Shown piece after piece: positions 54,214 to 62,562 of a stretch of DNA of 64,000 nucleotides. The translations under genes and the position numbers were made by a program. Below the pieces are notes generated by a model. That model made no database searches and was not told the origin of the DNA. It was given only the letters and a program-made list of their open reading frames with translations. The DNA is taken from NCBI GenBank assembly GCA_902556505.1, contig CACDWM010000002.1:62001-126000 (forward strand). Direction: 5' to 3'. This DNA is from an uncultured Pelagibacteraceae bacterium. Lineage in GTDB: Bacteria > Pseudomonadota > Alphaproteobacteria > Pelagibacterales > Pelagibacteraceae. Position 1 is the first letter of the stretch; the number at the start of each line of letters is the position of its first letter.

Positions 54214-55356
54214 ATGAAAAAAAAATTATATACTGCAATTGGATTAATGAGCGGAACATCTATGGATGGTATTGATCTATCTATAATTAAGTCAGATGGA
54301 TATGATGAATTTTCAGATATTTTAGATGATTATTATGAATACGATAAAAATCTTCAAGATCAGTTAGTTCGATTAAGAGATTTAGTCATAACTAAGAATG
54401 ATCTTTTACAAAATTCGGAAAAATTAAGAGAATTAGAGCGTAATTTAACTCTTTTTCATGCAGATGCAGTAAACCAATCATTAAAAAAATATAGAGATCC
54501 AATTGATCTGATAGGTTTTCATGGTCAAACAATCTTCCATAACCCACATGAGAAAATTACTAATCAATTAGGAGATGGAAAATTATTGTCCCAAATAGTC
54601 AAAAAAAAAGTCATATACGATTTTAGACAAGCAGATATTCAAAATAATGGTCAAGGTGCACCTTTAACACCAATTTTTCATCATATTTTATCAAAAAAAA
54701 TCAATCAAAATTTTAATATTAAATTTCCAATATGCTTCTTAAATATTGGTGGTATAGCAAATGTTACAAAAGTTATTAATGACTCAGATAATTTTCAAAA
54801 TAACCTTTCTGCTTTTGATATAGGTCCTGGCAATTGTTTAATTGATGAATGGGTAAGAAAGAATTCCAATAAAAAATTTGATAAAAATGGCGAAATAGCT
54901 AATGTAGGGAAAGTTGATCAATTAATTCTAAATCAGGCAATAGATAATTTTAAAATAAATTCTTACTCCCAGTCATTGGATATTAAAAATTTTGATGTAT
55001 CATTTGCTAGAGGATTATCTTTAGAAGATGGTTGTGCTACTATAACAGATTTTACATCATATTTGATTGCAGAAGGATTAAAACATGTTAGTCAAAAAAA
55101 AAGTATTACATTTTTGCTTTGTGGTGGTGGTAGAAAAAATACTAATTTAATTAATTGTATAAAAAATTATATATCAAATGAAAATAATATTACTTTGGAA
55201 ATTATAGATAATTATAATTTAAATGGTGATTATGTTGAATCTCAAGCATTTGCATTTTTAGCTATAAGGTCTTTTTTAAATTTACCAATTTCTTTTAGCA
55301 CAACAACTGGATGTAAAGACTTTACAGTGGGTGGAAAACTTGTAGAAAATTTTTAA
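54214..55356 (+). CDS. anmK: Anhydro-N-acetylmuramic acid kinase
   Basis: Recycles cell-wall 1,6-anhydroMurNAc to MurNAc-6-phosphate. 380 residues with the ATP loop GLMSGTSMDGIDLS near 11-24, DLIGFHGQTIFHNP near 98-111, and ILNIGGIANVT-like and AFDIGPGNCLID segments (cited as FLNIGGIANVTKV and FDIGPGNCLIDEW), all diagnostic. In some alphaproteobacteria anmK lies beside tyrS in this divergent arrangement. The stop shares TTAA with the hydrolase gene. Confidence 0.93.
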   Translation: MKKKLYTAIGLMSGTSMDGIDLSIIKSDGYDEFSDILDDYYEYDKNLQDQLVRLRDLVITKNDLLQNSEKLRELERNLTLFHADAVNQSLKKYRDPIDLIGFHGQTIFHNPHEKITNQLGDGKLLSQIVKKKVIYDFRQADIQNNGQGAPLTPIFHHILSKKINQNFNIKFPICFLNIGGIANVTKVINDSDNFQNNLSAFDIGPGNCLIDEWVRKNSNKKFDKNGEIANVGKVDQLILNQAIDNFKINSYSQSLDIKNFDVSFARGLSLEDGCATITDFTSYLIAEGLKHVSQKKSITFLLCGGGRKNTNLINCIKNYISNENNITLEIIDNYNLNGDYVESQAFAFLAIRSFLNLPISFSTTTGCKDFTVGGKLVENF

Positions 55357-56009
55357 TATAGTGCAGTTTCTTTTTTTATATATTTATCAAGATGTTTAAC
55401 TAAAGAGTCACTTGTTTTCGAAAAGAAATGATTAGCCTCTGATATTGCATTAAATTCTACTTTAATTCCTTTTTGAGCACTTAATCTTTTATCTAATTCT
55501 GTAATGTATTCTACTGGTACTAATTCATCTTTTTTACCATAAGCAACTAAACCAGAAGTTGGGCACGGAGATAAAAATGAAAAATCATAAACATTTGGTT
55601 GAGGTGAAATAGCTATAAATCTGTTTATTTCTGGTCTTCTCATTAATAATTGCATTGCAATCAAAGATCCGAATGAAAATCCTGAAACCCAACATTGTGA
55701 ATTGTCAAAATTTTCTCTTTCTAACCAATCTAAAGCCGCTGCAGCATCAGCAAGTTCGCCTTGACCATTATCAAATTCTCCATCGCTTTTACCAACACCT
55801 CTAAAATTTACTCTGCAAACAGAAAAATCGTTATCCATAAATGTATGGAAAGTATCTACTACAACTTTATTATTCATCGTTCCTCCATATTGAGGATGGG
55901 GTTGTAATACTAAAGCAATTGGTGAAGTATTTTTTTTACTTTTATAATATTTAGCCTCAAGTCTTCCTGCAGGACCAGGTATAAATATTTCTAAAATTTT
56001 ATTATCCAT
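55353..56009 (-). CDS. Alpha/beta hydrolase
   Basis: 218-residue alpha/beta-hydrolase fold protein. Nucleophile elbow G-x-S-x-G in WVSGFSFGSLIAMQ near residue 106-119; an oxyanion-loop region QPHPQYGGTMNNKV near 36-49; FRGVGKSDGEFDNGQGELAD near 69-88; a late acid in YGKKDELVPV and His in EANHFF. This is the dienelactone-hydrolase-like/serine-peptidase-like subgroup common in alphaproteobacteria. No substrate can be named. It diverges from the iron-sulfur regulator across 137 bases. Confidence 0.82.
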   Translation of the reverse strand: MDNKILEIFIPGPAGRLEAKYYKSKKNTSPIALVLQPHPQYGGTMNNKVVVDTFHTFMDNDFSVCRVNFRGVGKSDGEFDNGQGELADAAAALDWLERENFDNSQCWVSGFSFGSLIAMQLLMRRPEINRFIAISPQPNVYDFSFLSPCPTSGLVAYGKKDELVPVEYITELDKRLSAQKGIKVEFNAISEANHFFSKTSDSLVKHLDKYIKKETALY

Positions 56010-56093
56010 AAACGATATTGATTATTATTCTCAAAAAAAATGTACGTTTATCACAAGTCAGCGACAATATGTTAGTTTTTTTTTATACTCTAA

Positions 56094-56114
56094 ACTTGAC
56101 CATTTTGGTCAAGT
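56094..56114 (+). promoter_or_regulatory. Perfect 21-bp palindromic operator upstream of iscR-suf (TGA-N9-TCA)
   Basis: ACTTGACCA (56094-56102), TTT, TGGTCAAGT (56106-56114): perfect 9-base arms. The core is TGA-N9-TCA, which fits the iron-responsive operator recognised by RirA and, with one compensated base pair change, the type 1 IscR site of E. coli. It overlaps the -35 of the promoter below, so the encoded Rrf2 regulator would repress its own operon when bound (inference). Confidence 0.75.
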
Positions 56115-56123
56115 ATATATAAA
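56096..56123 (+). promoter_or_regulatory. Promoter of the iscR-suf operon
   Basis: -35 TTGACC (56096-56101, five of six consensus bases) and -10 TATAAA (56118-56123) are 16 bases apart. The -35 is embedded in the palindromic operator. Transcription would start near 56130, leaving a leader of about 15 bases with GGG in AAGGG before the ATG at 56147. Confidence 0.6.
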
Positions 56124-56146
56124 AACCCACAATTTAAGGGTAAAAA

Positions 56147-56572
56147 ATGAAACTTACATCAAAAGGTAGATATGCCGTAATGGCTTTAGTTGATTTAGCT
56201 AGGTTTGATAACATCAATCCAGTATCACTAAGAGATATATCATTGAGACAAGGTATATCTTTAGATTATCTAGAGCAAATTTTTTCTAAATTAAAAAAAA
56301 ACGAAATTGTTAAAAGTATTAGAGGAACTCAAGGAGGATATGTTCTCAATAAAAATCCTAACGATATTAAATTAACAAATATTTTTAATGCTGTTGATGA
56401 AAAAGTAAAAACAGTTCAGTGTAAAAAAGAATCAAAAAGAGGATGTAACGGTAAAGCCACAAAATGTATAACTCACAATCTTTGGAATGAATTAGAAATT
56501 CACATAAATACATTTTTTGAAAATAAAAGCTTAAAAGATTTGTTAAATAATAATAAAGAAACAAGAGTTTAG
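56147..56572 (+). CDS. iscR: Rrf2-family iron-sulfur regulator (IscR-like)
   Basis: 141-residue winged-helix repressor that senses a [2Fe-2S] cluster. N-terminus [31 protein letters not shown] (recognition region, 40-52) and [11 protein letters not shown] match IscR closely. Cluster ligands Cys92, Cys100, Cys107 and His110 are all present, but the spacing C-x7-C-x6-C is that of RirA rather than the x5/x5 of E. coli IscR. First gene of the suf operon, 1 base before sufB, and preceded by a matching palindrome, so autoregulation is likely. Confidence 0.9.
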   Translation: MKLTSKGRYAVMALVDLARFDNINPVSLRDISLRQGISLDYLEQIFSKLKKNEIVKSIRGTQGGYVLNKNPNDIKLTNIFNAVDEKVKTVQCKKESKRGCNGKATKCITHNLWNELEIHINTFFENKSLKDLLNNNKETRV

Positions 56573-56573
56573 A

Positions 56574-58016
56574 ATGGATAAAAGACAAAAAGAGATAAAT
56601 AATTTAAAAGACTATAAATATGGTTTTTCGACAGATATAGAAAATATTCAAGCCCCAAAGGGTTTGAATGAAGATGTTATTAAATTTATATCTAATATTA
56701 AAAAAGAACCTACATGGATGCTTGAGTTTAGACTAAAAGCTTTTGAAAGATTTAAAGTATTAAAAGAACCAGATTGGCAGAAACCTAAATTTCCAAAAAT
56801 AGATTATCAAGATTTATATTATTACTCTGCACCAAAAAGCATGAAAGATAAGCCAAAGAGCTTAGATGAACTGGATCCTAAACTTTTAGAAACTTATAAG
56901 AAACTTGGAATTCCTTTGCAAGAGCAAGCGAGATTAAATGGAATAGCTGTTGATGCTGTATTTGATTCAGTTTCTGTAGCTACTACTTTTAAAGATGAAT
57001 TAACAAAACAAGGAATTATATTTTGTCCTATATCAGAGGCAATTCAAAATCACCCTGAATTAGTCAAAAAATATTTAGGCTCTGTAATCCCAACAAGTGA
57101 TCATTTTTTTGCAACATTAAATTCAGCAGTTTTCACAGATGGTTCTTTTGTATACATTCCAGAGGGTGTTAGATGCCCAATGGAACTATCAACTTATTTT
57201 AGAATTAATGCATCTAATACAGGTCAATTTGAAAGAACTTTAATTATTGCAGATAAAGGAAGTTATGTAAGTTACTTAGAGGGATGTACAGCTCCAATGA
57301 GAGATGAAAATCAATTACATGCTGCTAATGTAGAGCTAGTTGCTCTCGATGATGCAGAAATAAAATATTCAACTGTTCAGAACTGGTATCCAGGTGATCA
57401 AGATGGCAAAGGTGGAATTTATAATTTCGTAACCAAAAGAGGTTTATGCAAAGGTAAAAATTCTAAGATTTCATGGACACAAGTTGAAACAGGTTCTGCA
57501 ATTACCTGGAAGTATCCTAGTTGTATTCTTAAAGGAGATAACTCTGTTGGTGAGTTCTATTCAATAGCTATTACTAACAATCATCAAAAAGCAGATACAG
57601 GTACCAAAATGATCCATCTAGGTAAAAATACTAAAAGTAAAATAATTTCTAAAGGAATATCAGCAGGTAGTTCAGATATGACATATAGAGGTTTAGTTGA
57701 TATTTCATCAAAAGCTAAAAATTCAACTAATTATACTCAGTGCGACTCTTTATTAATGGGTAACAAATGTGGAGCTCACACTGTTCCTTATATAAAAAAT
57801 AAAAACTCCGAGTCCAATATTGCTCATGAGGCTACCACATCCAAGATTAGTGAAGAGCAGCTACATTATTGTCAACAAAGAGGATTAAATCCAGAGGAAG
57901 CTGTTGGCTTAATTGTTAACGGTTTTTGTAAGGAAGTATTGCAACAATTACCTATGGAATTCGCTGTAGAAGCGCAAAAACTTGTAGGCATCAGTCTGGA
58001 AGGAAGTGTGGGTTAA
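56574..58016 (+). CDS. sufB: Fe-S cluster assembly scaffold subunit SufB
   Basis: Core of the SufBCD scaffold. 480 residues with the SufB signature: [20 protein letters not shown] near 181-200, [58 protein letters not shown] and the C-terminal [19 protein letters not shown]. Several conserved Cys are present (for example in YLEGCTAP). Directly follows iscR and overlaps nothing but a 1-base gap to sufC's ATG. Confidence 0.97.
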   Translation: MDKRQKEINNLKDYKYGFSTDIENIQAPKGLNEDVIKFISNIKKEPTWMLEFRLKAFERFKVLKEPDWQKPKFPKIDYQDLYYYSAPKSMKDKPKSLDELDPKLLETYKKLGIPLQEQARLNGIAVDAVFDSVSVATTFKDELTKQGIIFCPISEAIQNHPELVKKYLGSVIPTSDHFFATLNSAVFTDGSFVYIPEGVRCPMELSTYFRINASNTGQFERTLIIADKGSYVSYLEGCTAPMRDENQLHAANVELVALDDAEIKYSTVQNWYPGDQDGKGGIYNFVTKRGLCKGKNSKISWTQVETGSAITWKYPSCILKGDNSVGEFYSIAITNNHQKADTGTKMIHLGKNTKSKIISKGISAGSSDMTYRGLVDISSKAKNSTNYTQCDSLLMGNKCGAHTVPYIKNKNSESNIAHEATTSKISEEQLHYCQQRGLNPEEAVGLIVNGFCKEVLQQLPMEFAVEAQKLVGISLEGSVG

Positions 58017-58017
58017 T

Positions 58018-58752
58018 ATGCTTAAAATAAATAATTTAAATGCAACAATTGATAATAAGTCTATTTTAAACGGACTATCCTTAGATATAAATCCCGGTGA
58101 GGTTCATGCAATTATGGGTCCTAATGGATCTGGAAAAAGTACTTTGTCCAATATTTTATCAGGAAAAAAAGGCTATGAAGTTTCAGGGGAAGTTCTTTTT
58201 GAAGAAAAAGATTTATTTGAACTTGAAACAGAGGAAAGAGCACACAAGGGTATATTTTTAGCTTTTCAATATCCTTTAGAAATTCCAGGTGTAAATACAA
58301 ATATATTTTTAAAAACTTCTTTAAATGCTGTTAGAAAAGCTAGGGGTGAGAAAGAGCTTGATGCTATTGAGTTTCTAAAATTGGTAAAAGAAAAGTCTAA
58401 AGAATTAAAATTTGATGAGGAAAAATTAAACAGACAATTAAATGTTGGTTTTTCTGGAGGTGAAAAAAAGAAAAATGAAATTTTACAGATGTCGTTGCTA
58501 GCTCCAAAACTTTCAATTTTAGATGAAACAGATTCTGGTTTAGATATTGATGCTTTAAAGATTGTTGCAGATGGAGTTAACACATTAAGAGATAAAAATA
58601 ATTCATTTTTAATTATCACACATTACCAAAGATTACTTGATTATATAAAACCTGACTTTGTTCATGTTTTGATGAATGGAAAAATTGTAAAATCTGGTGG
58701 TCCAGATTTAGCTTTAGAATTAGAGAAAAAAGGATATGAAAATTTTAATTAA
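58018..58752 (+). CDS. sufC: Fe-S cluster assembly ATPase SufC
   Basis: ABC-type ATPase driving conformational change in SufBCD. From the ATG at 58018 it is 244 residues (a GTG at 58006 inside sufB would add four, and is unlikely). Walker A GPNGSGKSTLS near 35-45, SufC-specific FQYPLEIPGV, ABC signature NVGFSGGEKKKNEILQ, Walker B LSILDETDSGLDIDAL and the H-loop ITHYQRLL are all intact. Ends directly before sufD. Confidence 0.96.
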   Translation: MLKINNLNATIDNKSILNGLSLDINPGEVHAIMGPNGSGKSTLSNILSGKKGYEVSGEVLFEEKDLFELETEERAHKGIFLAFQYPLEIPGVNTNIFLKTSLNAVRKARGEKELDAIEFLKLVKEKSKELKFDEEKLNRQLNVGFSGGEKKKNEILQMSLLAPKLSILDETDSGLDIDALKIVADGVNTLRDKNNSFLIITHYQRLLDYIKPDFVHVLMNGKIVKSGGPDLALELEKKGYENFN

Positions 58753-60000
58753 ATGAAAGAACAATTACAAAAAGATTTTTATAATAGTATAAAAAATTTA
58801 AGTTTATCTCAAAAAGATATTGAGATAAAAAAATTTTGTTTAGATAATTTTATAGACAAAGGTTTTCCAAATAAAAAAGAAGAAGATTGGAAATTTTCAG
58901 ATATTAATCAAATAATAAAAAATAATATTGGAGAACTTAGTTTTTATAATGATCAAGCTTCTACTAATAAAGTTGATACCTCTGTATTTGTAGATGGATT
59001 AGAGCACAATAAAATAGTTTTTATAAATGGTAGAATTGAAAAAATTGATTTTGAATATGAAAAAAAAGATCAAATAGAAATAATTGATCAATCAGAAACT
59101 ATAAATGAATTTGAAAATAGCAATTCATTATCTGATTTAAATAATGCCTTTACTAACAAATGTTTTAAAATATTGTTAAAAAAAGGTTATCAGTTAGCAA
59201 AACCTCTTATTATCTATCATACAACAAATTCAAAAATTTGGTCTAAAAACATTAATTTACGACTTAATTTTGAACTAGATAAAGATAGCTCATTAAGATT
59301 AATTGATTTGTTTAATGATGTATCTGAAAAGAATTTTTTAAATATATTTTATAACTTTGAATTAAAGGAAAATGCTGTTTTAAAAAACTACAAAGTAGAT
59401 AAATTAGAGAATAAAAATATTAAGTATTCTTTTAATAATATTGATCAAGACAAGAACAGTATTTCTGAAACATTTATTTTATCTTCTGGATCAAATTTTT
59501 CTAAAAATGAGATAAACTGTAATTTAAACGGAGTTTATGCATCAGCTTTTGTTAATGGTGTTTTTTCATTAAGTAATGATAAACATCATGAAATTAGATC
59601 AATAATAAATCACTCAACTGAAAATACAAAAAGTTATCAATTAATTAAAAGTGTTTTAGAACAAAGCTCTAAAGCAGTTTATCAAGGCAAAATATTTGTA
59701 AATTCAGATGCTCAGAAAACTGATGGATACCAATTGAGTAAAGCAATATTGTTAAATAAAGAATCGGAGTTTAATGCCAAGCCAGAACTAGAAATTTATG
59801 CTGATGACGTTAAGTGTTCGCATGGTTCAGCATCAGGCAGTTTAAATGAAGACTCTATATTTTATTTAATGTCTAGAGGTTTAAATTATCAGCAGTCAAG
59901 GGAGTTATTGATTAATGGTTTTCTGCTTGACGTTGTGGAAAAAATTACTGACTCAGAAATAAAAAACTTAATAAAAAATATGCTTGGAATTAAAGAATGA
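58753..60000 (+). CDS. sufD: Fe-S cluster assembly protein SufD
   Basis: SufB paralogue forming the SufBCD complex, 415 residues. The N-terminal half is diverged and Asn/Lys-rich. The C-terminal beta-helix part is clear: NHSTENTKSYQLIKSVLEQ, AVYQGKIFVNSDAQKTDGYQL, and the family end CSHGSASGSLNEDSIFYLMSRGL with the conserved H-G-A/S-x-x-G-x-L. The sufS ATG overlaps its stop by 4 bases (ATGA). Confidence 0.93.
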   Translation: MKEQLQKDFYNSIKNLSLSQKDIEIKKFCLDNFIDKGFPNKKEEDWKFSDINQIIKNNIGELSFYNDQASTNKVDTSVFVDGLEHNKIVFINGRIEKIDFEYEKKDQIEIIDQSETINEFENSNSLSDLNNAFTNKCFKILLKKGYQLAKPLIIYHTTNSKIWSKNINLRLNFELDKDSSLRLIDLFNDVSEKNFLNIFYNFELKENAVLKNYKVDKLENKNIKYSFNNIDQDKNSISETFILSSGSNFSKNEINCNLNGVYASAFVNGVFSLSNDKHHEIRSIINHSTENTKSYQLIKSVLEQSSKAVYQGKIFVNSDAQKTDGYQLSKAILLNKESEFNAKPELEIYADDVKCSHGSASGSLNEDSIFYLMSRGLNYQQSRELLINGFLLDVVEKITDSEIKNLIKNMLGIKE

Positions 60001-61214
60001 ATATTGATCAGATAAAAAAAGAATTTCCAATTTTTGATGAAAAAATTCAAAATAATGATCTAGTTTATTTAGATAGTGCAAATTCTTCACAAAAACCAAA
60101 AATAGTTGTGGATAGAATTAATGAATTTTATACCAAACAATTTTCTAACGTTGGAAGAAGTGTTCATTATCTTGCCGTAGCAGCAACAAATTTATACGAA
60201 AACACAAGATCATCAGTTCAAAAATATATCAACGCTAAAGATAAAAATGAAATTGTTTTTACAAAAGGTGCAACAGAAGCATTAAATTTAGTTGCTAATA
60301 CATTAGGCCAAAGTTACCTAAAGGAGGGTGATGAAGTATTAATTACGGAACTTGAGCATCATTCAAATTATGTGCCATGGCATTTCTTAAGAAAATCAAA
60401 AAATATAAAAATTAATTTTGCAGAAATAAATGAAGAAGGTGAAATTACACTTGAAGAAATAGAAAAGAAAATAACTCCAAAAACAAAATTAATTTCTATT
60501 ACTCATCTGTCGAATGTAACAGGTGCAATTTTACCCGTAAAAGAAATTACCCAGCTTGCACATTCAAAAGGAATAATTGTTGTAGTCGATGGATGTCAGG
60601 GAGCACCACATTTAAAACTAGATATGCAAGATTTAGATTGTGATTTCTATGCAATTTCATGTCACAAAATGTATGGACCTACAGGTTTGGGAGTTCTATA
60701 TGGCAAAAAAAAATGGTTAGAAGAATTACCTCCATACCAAGGTGGTGGAGGAATGATAAATGAAGTTAAAAAAGATAGAATTTCCTATGGTGAACTACCT
60801 AATAAATATGAGGCTGGTACTATGGCTACAGCACAAGTAATTGCTTTTGACCAATCAATAAAATTTTTAGAAAGCATTGGTATCGAAAATGTTATGAAAC
60901 ATGAAGCTGATTTAGTTGAATATGGGCAAGAACTATTACAAAAAAATAACTCAGTTAAACTAATTGGAAATCCAAAAAATAAAGGAGGGGTTTTATCATT
61001 CACTATAGAAGGAGTTCACCCTCATGATATAGCAACTATCTTGGATGAAGACGGGGTTGCAATAAGAGCAGGACATCATTGTTGTCAAATTCTACATGAC
61101 AAATTAAATATTTCAGCTAGTGCTAGAGCATCGGTTGGTATTTATAATACAAAAGAGGATTTAGATCAGTTGAATGAGTCAATTAACAACTGTAAAAAAA
61201 TATTTAATTTATAA
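59997..61214 (+). CDS. sufS: Cysteine desulfurase SufS
   Basis: PLP enzyme releasing sulfur from cysteine for cluster assembly. 405 residues of the group II (SufS) type: YLDSANSSQKP near 22-32, ELEHHSNYVPW near 118-128, PLP-Lys224 in SCHKMYGPTG, and the persulfide Cys in RAGHHCCQ (Cys362; Cys363 adjacent). Overlaps sufD by 4 bases and sufU by 1 base. Confidence 0.96.
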   Translation: MNIDQIKKEFPIFDEKIQNNDLVYLDSANSSQKPKIVVDRINEFYTKQFSNVGRSVHYLAVAATNLYENTRSSVQKYINAKDKNEIVFTKGATEALNLVANTLGQSYLKEGDEVLITELEHHSNYVPWHFLRKSKNIKINFAEINEEGEITLEEIEKKITPKTKLISITHLSNVTGAILPVKEITQLAHSKGIIVVVDGCQGAPHLKLDMQDLDCDFYAISCHKMYGPTGLGVLYGKKKWLEELPPYQGGGGMINEVKKDRISYGELPNKYEAGTMATAQVIAFDQSIKFLESIGIENVMKHEADLVEYGQELLQKNNSVKLIGNPKNKGGVLSFTIEGVHPHDIATILDEDGVAIRAGHHCCQILHDKLNISASARASVGIYNTKEDLDQLNESINNCKKIFNL

Positions 61215-61678
61215 TGAATTTAAAAGAACTTTACCAAGAAATTATATTAGAACACGGTAAGAATCCTAGAAATCTTAGAAAGACAGAAGGTTTTAATAAA
61301 GACGCTAAAGGTAATAATCCACTTTGTGGTGATAATGTTCATGTTTATTTAAAACTAAATGGACAAAAAATTGTAGAAGATGCATCCTTCGAAGGGAGTG
61401 GTTGTGCAATTTCAATGGCTTCAGCTTCTATAATGACAGATTTAATTAAAGGAAAAAATGAGCATGAGGCTAAAGAGATAGTTGAGGATTTTTTAGGAAT
61501 GATTAAGGAAAATCCTGAATTAAAATCTAAGTATTTGAGTGAAGATGAAAAAACTAAACTAATGTGTTTATCTGGTGTTAAGCAATATCCAATGAGAGTT
61601 AAGTGTGCAACTTTATCTTGGCATACAATGGTTTCTGCTTTTGATGAAAAAACAGAGGAAGTAAAAACGGAAAATTAA
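61214..61678 (+). CDS. sufU: SufU-type IscU/NifU-like protein
   Basis: 154 residues. Ligand positions Cys38-x-Asp40 (PLCGDNVHV), Cys64 (GSGCAISMASAS) and Cys131 (RVKCATLSWH) match SufU, including the extra ~20-residue stretch before the last Cys that separates SufU from IscU. In Gram-positives SufU is a zinc-dependent sulfur-transfer partner of SufS. The adjacent sufS fits that role, though a scaffold function is possible. An extra Cys118 is present. Confidence 0.92.
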   Translation: MNLKELYQEIILEHGKNPRNLRKTEGFNKDAKGNNPLCGDNVHVYLKLNGQKIVEDASFEGSGCAISMASASIMTDLIKGKNEHEAKEIVEDFLGMIKENPELKSKYLSEDEKTKLMCLSGVKQYPMRVKCATLSWHTMVSAFDEKTEEVKTEN

Positions 61679-61681
61679 ATT

Positions 61682-61981
61682 ATGTCAAAAAAAGAGCAGA
61701 TAATTGAAGAAATAAGAAAAATTTATGATCCTGAGTTACCTGTAAATATCTACGAATTAGGTTTGATTTATGATATTAAGGTTGAGGACGATAAGTTTGC
61801 TAAAATTAAAATGACTTTGACCACACCAAATTGCCCAGTAGCTGAAAGTTTACCTAAAGAAGTTAAAGATGGTGCAATGCAAGTTGAAGGTATAGAGGAT
61901 GTTGATCTTAAGTTAGTTTGGGATCCACCGTGGAATAAAGATATGATGTCAGAAGCAGCAAAATTGGAATTGAATTTATAA
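61682..61981 (+). CDS. sufT: SufT (MIP18/DUF59 family) Fe-S maturation protein
   Basis: 99-residue single-domain protein: IRKIYDPELPVNIYELGLIYD near 11-31 (the D-P-E-x-x-x-[NS]-I-x-x-L-G-L signature), LTTPNCPVAESLP with the conserved Cys, and VWDPPWNKDMMSEAAKLEL at the end. DUF59 proteins aid Fe-S cluster transfer to target enzymes. Its start is 3 bases after sufU, and its stop overlaps the sufA start. Confidence 0.92.
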   Translation: MSKKEQIIEEIRKIYDPELPVNIYELGLIYDIKVEDDKFAKIKMTLTTPNCPVAESLPKEVKDGAMQVEGIEDVDLKLVWDPPWNKDMMSEAAKLELNL

Positions 61982-62316
61982 TGAACCCTATTATTAAATT
62001 AAGTGATAACGCAGCATTACGAATAAAAGAGATAATGTCTAATGCTGAAAAAGATTCTATCGGAGTTAGAGTATCAGTGAAATCTGGTGGTTGCGCAGGG
62101 ATGTCATACGTGATGGAGTACACAAAAGAGTTAAATCCTAATGATGAGGTTATAGAAGATAAGGGCGTGAAAGTATTCGTTGATTCAGCCGCTATTATGT
62201 ATCTGCTTGGCACTGAAATGGATTATAAAAAGGAGGAATTGTCCTCATCATTTGTGTTCAATAATCCTAATGAAACTGAGCGTTGTGGCTGTGGAGAGTC
62301 TTTTAAAATATCATAA
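61981..62316 (+). CDS. sufA: A-type Fe-S carrier (SufA/ErpA/IscA family)
   Basis: 111-residue A-type carrier delivering clusters to apoproteins. All three ligand cysteines are seen: Cys38 (KSGGCAGMSY) and the C-terminal Cys102-x-Cys104 (ERCGCGESF). As the last recognised gene of the suf operon it is called SufA by context; ErpA is indistinguishable by motif. Its start overlaps the sufT stop by one base. Confidence 0.9.
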   Translation: MNPIIKLSDNAALRIKEIMSNAEKDSIGVRVSVKSGGCAGMSYVMEYTKELNPNDEVIEDKGVKVFVDSAAIMYLLGTEMDYKKEELSSSFVFNNPNETERCGCGESFKIS

Positions 62317-62335
62317 GTTGTATTATCCCAATAAT

Positions 62336-62366
62336 TGCATATCTGTATTGCATTATATGCATATCT
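62336..62366. repeat. Paired 9-bp direct repeat TGCATATCT, 22-bp period
   Basis: TGCATATCT occurs at 62336-62344 and again at 62358-62366, 22 bases apart (about two helical turns), within the 66-base gap between sufA and the following small gene. Such phasing suits a dimeric DNA-binding protein on one helix face. The nearby downstream AT stretch could serve as a promoter. No binding protein can be named. Confidence 0.45.
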
Positions 62367-62382
62367 AGTATATAGATTCTTT

Positions 62383-62553
62383 ATGAACAAATTTGAGTTT
62401 AAAAATCTTGTTAAAAACTTAAAAGACTCTTTAAAGGAAAAAACATTCTTTAAAGAACTACGTAAAGAAGTTGAAACCGGTGCGAACGGCACACAAGATT
62501 ACGTAGTTAAAAAAGGTGTTAACAAAGATACAATTGCAACAACTAGACAGTAA
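62383..62553 (+). CDS. Small hypothetical protein, 56 aa
   Basis: From the ATG at 62383 the product is a charged 56-residue protein (MNKFEFKNLVKNLKDSLKEK ...) with an N-terminal amphipathic helix and a Gly-containing tail around VETGANGTQDYVVKKG. The frame is open upstream to 62335, but those codons read unlike a protein N-terminus. I do not recognise it. It lies downstream of the suf operon after a 66-base gap with its own direct repeat, and converges on glnA with 9 bases between stops. Confidence 0.55.
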   Translation: MNKFEFKNLVKNLKDSLKEKTFFKELRKEVETGANGTQDYVVKKGVNKDTIATTRQ

Positions 62554-62562
62554 TTAAATTTA

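Noticed and set aside
56061..56083. T-run upstream of iscR as possible terminator of an incoming transcript
   Set aside because: No stable stem precedes the T-run, and runs this long are common throughout the window.
58006..58008. GTG at 58006 as sufC start
   Set aside because: It is within the sufB end; the ATG at 58018 directly after the sufB stop gives the normal SufC N-terminus.
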